Source: Bdellovibrionia bacterium (lineage in GTDB: Bacteria; Bdellovibrionota; Bdellovibrionia; Bdellovibrionales; JAGQZY01). Taken from it: 64,000 bases of DNA. Shown piece after piece: positions 35,931 to 44,957 of the stretch. The position numbers and the translations under genes are program-made. Each line of letters opens with the position of its first letter. Position 1 is the first letter of the stretch. The notes beneath the pieces are model-generated. The model did not search any database and was not told where the DNA came from. It was given only the letters and a program-made list of their open reading frames with translations. The stretch spans positions 83,080 through 147,079 of the forward strand of contig JAUHWH010000002.1 of the NCBI GenBank assembly GCA_030424715.1, in the 5' to 3' direction.

Positions 35931-36455
35931 ATGAGATTGCTTTGCCTAACTCTCTTTTTTATTTGCTCTCTTTTCTCTTTGTTGGGAAATGCCGAAGTGG
36001 TAGAAATTAAAGGCGACCTGCAACTTCCTGAAAACTACCATCACTTTGAACAACTGATTGAGGACCGTGGACAGATCATCCCTCACCAAGCCAATCGTGC
36101 CACATCACCCAGCGCCTTTAGCTTAAAAATTGTGGAATATCATATAGTGGATGCGCTCAAACAGAATCGCTGGGCTCCTTTTAAAAACATCAAATCCATT
36201 GAACAAGCCATGAATCAAAATGCCGAAATCAAAAGTGAATCCTTCAGAATTAAAACCAAATTGGATGTAAACCGTATGCAGGCCCATCTGGATATTGAGA
36301 CTTTCGTGCGCGCCAAGTTTTGGACCGAGAACTCGTTAAAGACGGTCCGTTCGCAAATGAAAATCTATGAAAGAACCAACGGATTTGTCAGCCTTGAAAA
36401 CAGGCTGGACTCTGTGGACAATCGTACTTATTTGAATGTGCAGCAGACTTGGTAA
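35931..36455 (+). CDS. exported protein, unknown
   Basis: From the ATG at 35931 it has 174 residues with signal peptide RLLCLTLFFICSLFSLLGNA. The mature part alternates charged helices and short strands, contains no cysteine, and matches no family I know. An in-frame ATG 42 bp upstream would put 14 residues before the signal sequence and is less likely. Confidence 0.65.
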   Translation: MRLLCLTLFFICSLFSLLGNAEVVEIKGDLQLPENYHHFEQLIEDRGQIIPHQANRATSPSAFSLKIVEYHIVDALKQNRWAPFKNIKSIEQAMNQNAEIKSESFRIKTKLDVNRMQAHLDIETFVRAKFWTENSLKTVRSQMKIYERTNGFVSLENRLDSVDNRTYLNVQQTW

Positions 36456-36611
36456 ACATTGTTTTTCTTTATTAAGAGCTTAGCTTGCAGGCCTATTTTT
36501 TAAAAAATTCTTCTTTTTTTTGAATTTTTGTCACAATCCCAATCGAACCGACGAATGGTTTAATGAAGCGTCGAAACGCTAGTAACATTTTAACATTCAA
36601 GGGGGGATATC

Positions 36612-37091
36612 TTGAAACTATTGACAATCATCTCATTTCTACTTGTGGCTTGGCAGGCCACGGCGGCTCCAACAGCTGAACAGCCCGATCGTAACGTAGC
36701 CTTCTATAACCTTGAGGATGGCGTCGGCTTAAAGGGTTTTGATCCTGTGGGCTATTTCCCGGGGCACGGCGACGCAGCAATCCAGGGAGATCCGTCGATT
36801 TCCGCCACTTACGGAGGCGTTGTCTACTATTTTAGCTCTCAGGAGAACAAGGAGACCTTTTTAGGCAACCCGACCAAGTTTGAGCCCACCTACGGCGGCT
36901 GGTGTGCCTGGGGCATGGCCAACGAAGGTTACATCGACATAAGTCCTATGGTATACACCCTTCACGGAAACCGTGCCCATTTCTTCCTCAGTAGAGGAGC
37001 AAAGGCGCGATTCGACCGTGACCTACTAACCCGCGAAGCCGATGCCGACGTTTTCTGGGAAAGTGAGTCCGGGGAAAAACCAAGATTGTAG
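36612..37091 (+). CDS. YHS-domain exported protein
   Basis: A 159-residue protein with a TTG start preceded by GGGGGG and a signal peptide to about residue 18. The YHS domain is seen in GFDPVGYFPGHG, ATYGGVVYYFSSQENKETFLGNPTKFEPTYGGWCAWGMANEG. YHS proteins are linked to metal (often copper) or cofactor handling and often accompany cytochromes. It opens a four-gene operon with a multi-CxxCH lipoprotein, a YceI protein and a CxxCH-containing porin-like protein. Confidence 0.88.
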   Translation: MKLLTIISFLLVAWQATAAPTAEQPDRNVAFYNLEDGVGLKGFDPVGYFPGHGDAAIQGDPSISATYGGVVYYFSSQENKETFLGNPTKFEPTYGGWCAWGMANEGYIDISPMVYTLHGNRAHFFLSRGAKARFDRDLLTREADADVFWESESGEKPRL

Positions 37092-37119
37092 TTGCAGTTC
37101 TTTTTGGGGGGATACGAAA

Positions 37120-38157
37120 ATGAAGACGCTACTGTTTTTAAGCTTTAGTTTTTTACTGGTGAACTGCGGTAACTACGATCGCAGCCCAGAGATTTTCAAC
37201 CCCAAAGAGGCGGGTTCTTTTTCAACAGACTTGGATTTTGCCACCTTAAAAAGAGAAATTCTAGAACCCCATTGCATCAGCTGCCACACCGGCAAACATG
37301 CCGCCTATGCCAACTACGACACTGTCAAATTGGCGGCGCGTGGCATGTTAGCTCGCATGGAGTCTCAAGACCCTGGACGACAGATGCCGCCTTCCGGCTT
37401 CTCACGAGTCCCTCTGGCCCAGATCAATCGATTTCGAGAATGGGTCAATGCAGGAACACCCGAATTCAAAAACGGCTCACCCGATGCCGTGGCCGTGGAA
37501 CCGATCGGTTTCTCAGAAGTGCGCACCCAAGTTTTAAAGAGCAACAATTGCACAGCCTGCCACTCGCAGTACAACGACTACCAGACAGTGTTTAACGATC
37601 GTAACAAAATAGCCGCTTCCATGGCCTCAGGCTTTATGCCCTTTGCAAAAAGAAAGGGATTACCCACAGCACCAGTGCCCGAAGAGCAGCAAAAACTGTT
37701 TTTTAATTGGGTCTCTCAAGGCGCACCTTTAGAAGCTGAGGGGGCCCCAGGTGTTGCCCAACAGCCAGAGCTACAACCCACCTTTATATCACTGCGCAAT
37801 CAAGTCTTCGGCCCCAAGTGTATTTTGTGCCATAACTCCTTTGCCAGCCGTGGTGGCGGACGGCTCCAGTCGATGGAGAGCTACCAGAACTTACGGAACT
37901 GGTTCACAAAAACCACTTCACTTTTCAAGTTTAAGAAAAAAGAAGGCGATGCCCCTGGTCTTTTTGTTGAAGCCATCCTGAGAGACCCAGAAGACCCGCT
38001 GGCTGTTGTGTTTAGCCCGATGCCGTTCAACTCTCCCGACGACGACGTCGAGAAAGACATACCACCTATTACCGAAGACGAGCTCAAGGTCATCCAACAA
38101 TGGATTGAACTCGAGCTTCCATTTGACGAAACGGATTTACCCAAGGAGACAAAATGA
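37120..38157 (+). CDS. multi-CxxCH cytochrome c-like lipoprotein
   Basis: From the ATG at 37120 (GGGGGG nine bases upstream) it has 345 residues with lipobox LLVNC (Cys17). Three heme-type motifs, CISCH, CTACH and CILCH, lie in three related modules, each followed by a helix with a YxxYD/YQN pattern. The last module ends in PITEDELKVIQQWIELELP, typical of PSCyt1-like domains. It is a predicted outer- or inner-membrane-anchored c-type cytochrome. The next gene's ATG overlaps its stop by 4 bp (ATGA), supporting co-translation with the YceI gene. Confidence 0.85.
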   Translation: MKTLLFLSFSFLLVNCGNYDRSPEIFNPKEAGSFSTDLDFATLKREILEPHCISCHTGKHAAYANYDTVKLAARGMLARMESQDPGRQMPPSGFSRVPLAQINRFREWVNAGTPEFKNGSPDAVAVEPIGFSEVRTQVLKSNNCTACHSQYNDYQTVFNDRNKIAASMASGFMPFAKRKGLPTAPVPEEQQKLFFNWVSQGAPLEAEGAPGVAQQPELQPTFISLRNQVFGPKCILCHNSFASRGGGRLQSMESYQNLRNWFTKTTSLFKFKKKEGDAPGLFVEAILRDPEDPLAVVFSPMPFNSPDDDVEKDIPPITEDELKVIQQWIELELPFDETDLPKETK

Positions 38158-38711
38158 AATTTCTAATCATCACTATTGTTGCATCTCTCGCTTTACCCTT
38201 CGCCCAGGCTGCCACCCAGTATCAGTTTCAACCAGATGCTGGGAAAGTCGTTTTTAAAACCAAGGGTTGGCCAAATCTGGTTACGATAAAGGGCGAAGGC
38301 AAAGGTGTCGCGGGCAATCTGTCAGAGGACACCGGAAAAGTCTCGGGAGAAATTACTTTTCAACTGGCCCAACTCAAAACAGGTATTGAGCTGCGGGACA
38401 ATCATATGAAGGACACCTACCTGGAGGTCAAAAAACATCCTGTGGCCAAGATCAAATTGACCAACCTAGAAGTTCCTAAAGATCTCGATGGCTCGTTCGA
38501 GTTTAAAGGAATGATGACCTTGCACGGGGTTGAGAAGCAAGTTTCCGGCCAAGCTGAACTTGAGAACGATTCTGGAAAACTAAAACTTATCGCAGAAATT
38601 CCCATCAAATTGTCGGATTTTAAAATTGCGATCCCTTCGTACCAGGGAATCACCGTCGCGGAGAAGGTTAACATTAGCATCTCTAGCGAAGTCAAAAAGC
38701 AACAACTGTAA
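38154..38711 (+). CDS. YceI-family periplasmic lipocalin-like protein
   Basis: A 185-residue protein with signal peptide FLIITIVASLALPFAQA. The YceI domain runs the full mature length: YQFQPDAGKVVFKTKGWPN, DTGKVSGEITFQLAQLKTGIELRDNHMKDTYLEVKKHP and the terminal VAEKVNISI. The family forms a barrel that binds isoprenoids such as quinone precursors. Its position between a cytochrome lipoprotein and a porin-like protein hints at a quinone or electron-transfer link (inferred). Confidence 0.92.
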   Translation: MKFLIITIVASLALPFAQAATQYQFQPDAGKVVFKTKGWPNLVTIKGEGKGVAGNLSEDTGKVSGEITFQLAQLKTGIELRDNHMKDTYLEVKKHPVAKIKLTNLEVPKDLDGSFEFKGMMTLHGVEKQVSGQAELENDSGKLKLIAEIPIKLSDFKIAIPSYQGITVAEKVNISISSEVKKQQL

Positions 38712-38720
38712 GGAAACACC

Positions 38721-39842
38721 ATGGGTCTACGTCCTCTTTGCCTGGTCATAATTGCTCTTCTTGCCTCATCTACGGCTTTGGGTTTCGTGCAAAACGTCAC
38801 CCATGGGTACCCGGCCTGCATCGCCTGTCATGTCTCACCCAACGGCGGCGGCCTGTTAACAGACTACGGTCGCTCCCTATCTAAAGAGCTGATGAGCACA
38901 TGGGGTGTGAGTGATAACTTTGCCCAACCTTTTTTTGGCGCTGTAAAAAATCGCGAGAATGTGAAATTTGGGGGAGATCTTCGGACCCTGCAATTCTATC
39001 GGAAAGACAAAACAACCAACACGGGCGAGCTCTTCCCTATGCAACAAAACGTGGAAGTCGGCGTGCAAGTGTCAGACAAAGTCATGTTGGTAGCGACGGC
39101 TGGGTTGCAACAGGGCCCTCCCCAGCGCGCGCAACGGATCGGGCAATTTATTTCAGAACGACATTACGCCCTCTGGAGCCCAGCGCCCACCAGTCGAGTG
39201 CGTATCGGTAAATTTCGCCAGACCTTTGGCATCAACACAGACAACCACACTCGATTTATTAAACAGACCTTCGGATTTGGCTCACTCAGCGAAACCTACA
39301 ACCTGGAGTTCACCCAATTTTACGAAAGCTACGAGGTCACCTTGGGGAGCAGCCTCGGGCGCATAGACAACCCTCGAACCCCACGCACCGAGCAGAACCT
39401 GAGTGCGCATTACACTTACTACCTGAATGAAAACTCACGGGTCGGAGGCAGCTTGCTCGTCGGAGAGTCTCCGCTCAAACGAAGGACTCTATCCAGTGTT
39501 AACGCCGTTTTGCCCTTAAGTAAAAACTGGATGCTGCTATCAGAGTTGGACTACGAGCGCAGTCACCTTTCTGCATCACCACAAGACGCCATTGAAACGG
39601 TGGCTAGTTTTGTAAAGGTGGGACACACTCTGTTCAAAGGCTTTATGTGGTACCCCTTGTTCGAACATTTCTCGGTAGAGAGCGTGGGTGGCTACACAAT
39701 GAATCATCAGCCGGGAGTGGGTATTCAGTGGTGGCCAGTCCCCCACTTGAATGTGCAAGTGGAGTATCTGAGAGAGGTGAAAAATGCGTCTTATGATAAC
39801 CCAGAAGAAACCGGCTGGGTGCAATTTCATGTCTACCTCTGA
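38721..39842 (+). CDS. single-CxxCH porin-like outer-membrane protein
   Basis: A 373-residue protein with a signal peptide (to about residue 20). A cytochrome-type motif PACIACHVSPNGGGLLTDYGR is at about 30-50. The rest (about 70-373) is barrel-like, with strands such as YALWSPAPTSRVRIGKFRQTF and NSRVGGSLLVGES, ending in WVQFHVYL. It thus joins one heme-type site to a beta-barrel. It follows the YceI gene by 9 bp with AAGGAAAC before the ATG. It may pass electrons across the outer membrane, or the motif may be structural. Confidence 0.8.
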   Translation: MGLRPLCLVIIALLASSTALGFVQNVTHGYPACIACHVSPNGGGLLTDYGRSLSKELMSTWGVSDNFAQPFFGAVKNRENVKFGGDLRTLQFYRKDKTTNTGELFPMQQNVEVGVQVSDKVMLVATAGLQQGPPQRAQRIGQFISERHYALWSPAPTSRVRIGKFRQTFGINTDNHTRFIKQTFGFGSLSETYNLEFTQFYESYEVTLGSSLGRIDNPRTPRTEQNLSAHYTYYLNENSRVGGSLLVGESPLKRRTLSSVNAVLPLSKNWMLLSELDYERSHLSASPQDAIETVASFVKVGHTLFKGFMWYPLFEHFSVESVGGYTMNHQPGVGIQWWPVPHLNVQVEYLREVKNASYDNPEETGWVQFHVYL

Positions 39843-39878
39843 CATGGGGGCCAAATGCTGACCCCAGTATATTTGTCA

Positions 39879-40223
39879 TTAGTCGTTCATTGAAATCGTG
39901 TTCGTGGCTGGAATGCGATCGCTCTGATCTTCAGCTTCAAAAGAGTCTGCTGTAAAGGTATCGGTGTGACTGTCTTCTATATCTGACTCAAGTTCACTGT
40001 TATCAAGATCAAAGTTTTGTCCGATCGCGATAGCCGCCACTTCTCTCTCGCCCCATTGGTCGATTCTTTCATTTTCTTGATCAAGGACTTTCTTTTTGGA
40101 TTTGTTATAGTCAGAGTTCGATTGAAGAAGAGCATCTCGGAAAGAAAGAGTGGTGTCTTCTTTGTCGAAAGCCCAAGCTTGATTTGATACAGCCAAAATT
40201 ACGATTAAGATTAATGTTTTCAT
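39879..40223 (-). CDS. small acidic exported protein behind a sigma-54-type promoter
   Basis: From the ATG at 40223 (GGGGG seven bases upstream) it has 114 residues with signal peptide KTLILIVILAVSNQAWA. The mature part is Asp/Glu/Ser-rich and cysteine-free, with helical KVLDQENERIDQWGEREV. No family is recognised. A sigma-54-like promoter lies about 37 bases upstream. Confidence 0.65.
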   Translation of the reverse strand: MKTLILIVILAVSNQAWAFDKEDTTLSFRDALLQSNSDYNKSKKKVLDQENERIDQWGEREVAAIAIGQNFDLDNSELESDIEDSHTDTFTADSFEAEDQSDRIPATNTISMND

Positions 40224-40259
40224 TTCTGCCCCCATAAGGTTTGTTATGCTCTTAGTTAA

Positions 40260-40275
40260 TGCAAGGGGCTTGCCA
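40260..40275 (-). promoter_or_regulatory. sigma-54-type promoter
   Basis: Read on the minus strand the sequence is TGGCAAGCCCCTTGCA. The consensus is TGGCAC-N5-TTGCW: the GG and GC elements are at the right spacing and only one base of the -24 box differs. It lies 37 bases upstream of the 39879-40223 gene, leaving a leader of about 25 bases. Confidence 0.55.
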
Positions 40276-40522
40276 AAGCTAAGGGCCTTTAAATGCCAGG
40301 AAAGTTGGGTTTTTAGTCGAAAGAGTAGACAATTCTTTAGAGCCTCCACACATTCTCAGAGTTGAACATTATTTATGTTTCACACTTAGAAAAAGTCGCG
40401 CAATGGTGCATTTATTTGTCGAACTTCTTTTGACACTCTTGTAAGACCTTGGTTTTAAGAGAGAATTCTTAGACATGTCGGCCACAGTGAATCAGAATTG
40501 GCGCAAATATCTCAGTCTGAGA

Positions 40523-42253
40523 CTAAGCCACTTTAAAGAAATGCAGGTTCGGATTACGGTGGGCCGCGACTTTCTGATCCGTGTTAAACAATGCAATCAC
40601 CTCGGTTCGTTGACCTGGATCAATATTAAACACAACCAGGTCGGAGTTCTCGATAATTTGGTGGAGACCGCGACCGCCGCCCCCTTTGTCAGCTCGCCCG
40701 TCATTTAAAGAACCACCGGAATAGCACTTCTCTAGATAACGAAATAGCGTCTGAGCATTTAGGCCACCAAAAGGGTCTTCAATGGACACGGCCATAAGAA
40801 CACCATCAGTAGCAAATCGAAATCTCGGCCGGTGAGCCTCTTGCAGCTGCACAACCTCAGTTCGTGATTGATGATTGTAGAGTGGCTTGCCATCGCCGTC
40901 GGAAGGCGCATCATAAATCGCATTCATCAGCAGTTCTTCAGCCACGACACCCAGTCGCCCCCGATTGCTCGATCGAATCCCCATGTTGGCAAAATAGTCA
41001 TCCATTTGCTGAATCACCTCGGGTCGTTGATCACTTGATGCAACCTGTATCTCCTTCACCTCAACACCCCAGGAAATGTACTTTTCAAGACCAAAATAGT
41101 TTTGGCTGGCAAGCTTCGATACTGTGGTCACAAAATTTTTGATAGTGAACTGCTTGTCCTCTTCATCGCGAAACACCACGTTGGGCACAAACGTGTGCTT
41201 CAACAAAGTGGGAACATACTGAGGAATGTCCTGCGATGTCACAAAGACGAACTTCATCTCTGGGTTATTCTTTCTCGCAAACTCCGTCAGTCCAAGAAAG
41301 TCTTCGCTGAACATAAAGATATCAAAAGTGGCTTCCGTCAGTCGTTGTTTCGCCTCTTCGACAGTTTCTACCATCTCTAGTTCGACACCTGTCCCCCCCA
41401 ATGCCATTTTCGCGACGTTTTGCTGCTTCTTGATCGGTTCCGCCAACAGAACCTTTTGAGCGGTCATGGACTTTTCCGCCTTAAAACTTGCGGTGAGAGG
41501 CTCGAGCATATGAATGGCACGAGTTACCTCGTTCTGAACTTTATCGAAGTCGTTGCTCTTGAGGTTGTGGGCCTTTTTAATATCACCGATGCTTTTTTTC
41601 AACGGCGCTAAATTTTTGGTGAGTAAAGTCTCAAGGGCACCAAAAGTGATGTCTCGGCTTTGATAGAGATCTTTTAGTTTTTCATGGGTGGCCTGCAGTT
41701 CTGTGTTCTTTTGCTTTAATTCCTCGAGACTACTCGCGATCTTCGCCGTTCTGTCTTTTACTTTTATTTCGAGCGAGGCGTTCATGGCTTCGAGTTTATC
41801 TTGGGTGCTTTCTAACTCTTTAACGAAAGCTTCAATCTTCTTGGCACGATGATTCGTGGCCTCCAGCTTTTGTACCAGAATGTCAGAATAGATTTTGTAG
41901 AGATTCTCCGCCCCGGTCTCGCCATCCTGAGCTAACTTATGCAAAGAGTCTCCATCAATCTTTAGCAACTCAACCGAAGAGTCCGCTTTGATGGTGGCAG
42001 ACGAAGCTTGCTGACTGATTAGACTCATCTCACCAATCAGATCACCCTGTGTTTTGAGAGTCGCGACAAGGCCATCATCGACATAGACATTCAATAAGCC
42101 ACTCACCAGAAAGTACAGGCAATTGTTAGACTCACCTTGACTGATTACTACGTGCCCCTTGGGATGCTTCTCTAAAACAGCACATTGCTGGAGCTTTGCG
42201 ACCAGAGTTTTGGGAAAATTCTTGAAAAAAGGTAAGTCACTCAAATTGATCAT
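40523..42253 (-). CDS. cNMP-binding / coiled-coil / HATPase signalling protein
   Basis: A 576-residue cytoplasmic protein. Residues 1-120 are a cyclic-nucleotide-binding (Crp-type) domain with GEMSLISQQASSATIKAD as the phosphate-binding cassette. About 125-205 is a coiled coil. About 265-385 resembles a receiver domain, but the phospho-acceptor site reads FMFSED without the usual DxxMP, so it is probably degenerate. About 410-555 is a HATPase-like domain (VVAEELLMNAIYDAP, ADKGGGGRGLHQIIENS) of the anti-sigma/serine-kinase type. A cyclic-nucleotide-gated regulatory switch is likely. The partner is unknown. Confidence 0.8.
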   Translation of the reverse strand: MINLSDLPFFKNFPKTLVAKLQQCAVLEKHPKGHVVISQGESNNCLYFLVSGLLNVYVDDGLVATLKTQGDLIGEMSLISQQASSATIKADSSVELLKIDGDSLHKLAQDGETGAENLYKIYSDILVQKLEATNHRAKKIEAFVKELESTQDKLEAMNASLEIKVKDRTAKIASSLEELKQKNTELQATHEKLKDLYQSRDITFGALETLLTKNLAPLKKSIGDIKKAHNLKSNDFDKVQNEVTRAIHMLEPLTASFKAEKSMTAQKVLLAEPIKKQQNVAKMALGGTGVELEMVETVEEAKQRLTEATFDIFMFSEDFLGLTEFARKNNPEMKFVFVTSQDIPQYVPTLLKHTFVPNVVFRDEEDKQFTIKNFVTTVSKLASQNYFGLEKYISWGVEVKEIQVASSDQRPEVIQQMDDYFANMGIRSSNRGRLGVVAEELLMNAIYDAPSDGDGKPLYNHQSRTEVVQLQEAHRPRFRFATDGVLMAVSIEDPFGGLNAQTLFRYLEKCYSGGSLNDGRADKGGGGRGLHQIIENSDLVVFNIDPGQRTEVIALFNTDQKVAAHRNPNLHFFKVA

Positions 42254-42399
42254 GAACCGATAACACCTCTAGTAAGGTATCGGCGGACACAAGCATTTTA
42301 TTGAACAGAGCACCCGACTTTTATCCCAAAGCCACTAGGATTTTCCGAAGTCTTGCGAAAGTCTAGGCCAACGTCATAGAGACCCTAACCAGCCCGACT

Positions 42400-43332
42400 C
42401 TATTGTGAATGATAAAATTGTTTTTGTTGCGGCCCTTTGGTCTCGGGGTCCCTGGCATAATGATAGCGGCAGTTTTTCGAACAAGTTTCATACTCCGGCT
42501 TTTCTTTGGTCAACGACATGCAGGCTTTGCATAACTTCGAACGCTCGTCGCACTTAAGGCATACAATATCAAGACTACCAACCTCACCACACTGTGGGCA
42601 GAGAGAAAAATTTTGAGAGGGCTTAAGATCTTTGTCAACCGCGACACGCGAGTCAAAAACAAAACACTCCCCTTTAAATTTCTCTTCTGGGAACTGTTCC
42701 ATGTAATTCAGTATGCCACCTTCCAGTTGGTACACATTTTCATAGCCCTGCTTTTCCATTTCAAAAATAGCTTTTTCACAGCGAATGCCACCAGTGCAAA
42801 AAATAAGGTGGGGCTTGGATTTATCGGTATCTAACTTTGCTATTTTATCTGGAAACTCGCTAAACTCCTTGATGTTAAGGTCGATAGCATTCTCGAAGGT
42901 ACCAATTTCGTACTCATAGTCATTACGAGTGTCGACAACCACAACATCTTCTTGCTCCAACATCTGGTGCCAATCGGCAGGAGAAAGGTGACGTCGCTCC
43001 CCCTGGGGTACAAACTCTGGGCGTCCTAAGGTCACGATTTCTTCACGTATTTTCACAACGAATCGACGGAACGGCGGCTTGTCACTGTCACTCTTTTTGA
43101 TCGTAGAAAACTCCGGGTTTCCAAAAAAAGACTGCAAGTCGATAACAAATTGGTCAAGGTCGGCTGCCTGGGTGCAGGCCAATGTGCAGTTCAAACCCTC
43201 TTTTCCCAAGATGATAAGACCCAAGATATTCTTATAAAAGGCATGCCCGAGCAACCAGGCCCGAACAGACAACAGCTGCGTCTCTGGTAGCTCTTTAAAA
43301 AAATAGAATGTTTGCACACTGTATAATGACAT
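42400..43332 (-). CDS. trhO: tRNA uridine-5-hydroxylase TrhO (rhodanese family)
   Basis: A 310-residue TrhO/YceA protein. The N-terminal acylphosphatase-like part (ILGKEGLNCTLACT) precedes a rhodanese domain (VVVDTRNDYEYEIGTFENAI) with the active Cys179 in CTGGIRCEKA. A Cys-rich C-terminal tail (CPQCG, CLKCD, CKACM, CSKNCRYH) probably binds zinc. TrhO makes 5-hydroxyuridine at the wobble position of tRNA. The length is usual for the family. Confidence 0.93.
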   Translation of the reverse strand: MSLYSVQTFYFFKELPETQLLSVRAWLLGHAFYKNILGLIILGKEGLNCTLACTQAADLDQFVIDLQSFFGNPEFSTIKKSDSDKPPFRRFVVKIREEIVTLGRPEFVPQGERRHLSPADWHQMLEQEDVVVVDTRNDYEYEIGTFENAIDLNIKEFSEFPDKIAKLDTDKSKPHLIFCTGGIRCEKAIFEMEKQGYENVYQLEGGILNYMEQFPEEKFKGECFVFDSRVAVDKDLKPSQNFSLCPQCGEVGSLDIVCLKCDERSKLCKACMSLTKEKPEYETCSKNCRYHYARDPETKGPQQKQFYHSQ

Positions 43333-43517
43333 AGTGACCCGTTTTAACGGCGTCTGTATTTGAGGTCAATAAAGGTTTAAAAACCCGCCCCCTTGTAAAT
43401 AATACAACAATGAATTTTTTACGAGAATTTGTTGATTTTACATCTGTGATTCTTCTAGTATCAGCCTCACTGATGACCACTCATTAGTGACATATCAATA
43501 AACCTCGGGGGGGGATT

Positions 43518-44360
43518 ATGCTGCAAACACTGGTTTGTATTGCTTTCATATTTTCATTTTCACAAATAGCTCTGTCCAAAGAATCGGCCTTCGACTTGGA
43601 AGAGGCAAAGACACGGTGCACAGCTCACTACTCCGACACGCCTGACGTTCATATGGACGACTTCAAATGGGGATACAGCCTCACGACCATGGAAGATCAG
43701 TTTGAGGAGACCTACTCTTCTGGAAAGCGCCTGGAGTACCACGCCAACTACGAAGAAACAGAGAAGGCTTTCTTTCTTTATCTCGATAACGAAAGATATC
43801 AGCCGGTAAAAATCACCCAAGGCTTTATTAAAAGTGTCACGCAACAGATTGAGCTGGCCATTGCCAAAGGTTTTGCTGACTTTGTGTTCTTTCCAGATAT
43901 GGGTCACGCCCATCTGCATTTCCCAGAAGAGCATTGGCAAAATGAATTCGCCAATTTTGGTGACACCTTTAAAAACCGCGACAAGCTCTACGAGAAAATG
44001 TTGGCCGATCCTCAAATGAAAGCTCTTTATCACTTGGCAGAGCAATTGAAGATGCAAGATGAAGACAAGAACGTTCTCCTCGATGACACGATCTTTTTCA
44101 AATACTGGCATCGTAACTTTGTCGGATACAACGACGCCTCTAGTGGCTACCAAATCGAAGTGGCACCAAAAGAAAATCTATACAATACCGTCGGCCACAT
44201 CGATGACCACAAAAGTTGGAGTGCCGGTTTTGCTGTGAGCGCCAGTAAGGACGGGTGTTTCCCGTACATCGACAAATACGGTGACACTCGATACTTCGAC
44301 ATTAGCCTGAAAGACCCCCCTTACTCACCATCTATGGTCTTTTCCGATGACACTTACTAA
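43518..44360 (+). CDS. exported protein, unknown
   Basis: A 280-residue protein with signal peptide QTLVCIAFIFSFSQIALS. GGGGGGGG stands immediately upstream of the start. The mature domain has FPDMGHAHLHFPEEHW, a His-rich motif that could bind metal, and two cysteines. No family is recognised. Confidence 0.7.
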   Translation: MLQTLVCIAFIFSFSQIALSKESAFDLEEAKTRCTAHYSDTPDVHMDDFKWGYSLTTMEDQFEETYSSGKRLEYHANYEETEKAFFLYLDNERYQPVKITQGFIKSVTQQIELAIAKGFADFVFFPDMGHAHLHFPEEHWQNEFANFGDTFKNRDKLYEKMLADPQMKALYHLAEQLKMQDEDKNVLLDDTIFFKYWHRNFVGYNDASSGYQIEVAPKENLYNTVGHIDDHKSWSAGFAVSASKDGCFPYIDKYGDTRYFDISLKDPPYSPSMVFSDDTY

Positions 44361-44397
44361 CTTAACCAAAAACAATATTAACTATAAGGAGAAGATA

Positions 44398-44769
44398 ATG
44401 AAAACAATTATACTGTTAGCATCATTGCTGTTTGGGTCCACGACTTTTGCTGCACAAATCAACAGCGGAAGTTTCAATTCAGAAACCAAAAAAGTGGAAC
44501 TGAGCGTGTCCTATGGCGGCGGCTGCTCAACACATTCCTTCGAGCTTAAACTCGCCAGTGGTTGCATGGAGAGCTACCCTGTTCAATGCAGTCTTCTCCT
44601 CGTTCATACAACCGACAAACCCGACATGTGTGAAGCCTACATTACAAAAAATCTGGAGCTCGACCTACCAGCAAATATGCTGAACGACAACTACTTCGAA
44701 CGGGCGTTTCTTACCATCACCGGAGCAGGACAAACACGGGTCTCCTTTCAACTTCCGGCACAGCAGTAG
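44398..44769 (+). CDS. small exported protein, unknown
   Basis: From the ATG at 44398 (AAGGAGA eight bases upstream) it has 123 residues with signal peptide KTIILLASLLFGSTTFA. The mature domain is beta-rich with GGGCSTHSFELKLASGCMES and four cysteines. It follows the 43518 gene by 37 bp and is likely co-transcribed. A hairpin ends the unit. Confidence 0.7.
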   Translation: MKTIILLASLLFGSTTFAAQINSGSFNSETKKVELSVSYGGGCSTHSFELKLASGCMESYPVQCSLLLVHTTDKPDMCEAYITKNLELDLPANMLNDNYFERAFLTITGAGQTRVSFQLPAQQ

Positions 44770-44780
44770 AAAAAAATTGG

Positions 44781-44802
44781 GAGCTTCAGAATCTTGAAGC
44801 TC
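44781..44802 (+). terminator. hairpin after the 44398 gene
   Basis: GAGCTTCA and TGAAGCTC form a perfect 8-bp stem around a 6-base loop, 11 bp after the stop, followed by a T-rich tract (CATTTTCTTT). Confidence 0.6.
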
Positions 44803-44943
44803 TCAGACCATTTTCTTTGAATTCTCACGACTCGCCTCTCGTCTTTAAGGACTTCCTCTCAGTAACAAGCCAATACAGCCTCGCCTACCAAGATGGTCTG
44901 TTTTGTAAAGCCAAAAATTGTCACCTTGATTGTTTTTATTGCA

Positions 44944-44957
44944 CGACACGCGTGTCG
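44944..44957. promoter_or_regulatory. palindrome, candidate enhancer (UAS)
   Basis: CGACACGCGTGTCG, a perfect 14-bp palindrome centred about 115 bp upstream of the -24 element of the sigma-54 promoter at 45064. This is the distance usual for enhancer-binding protein sites. Confidence 0.45.
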
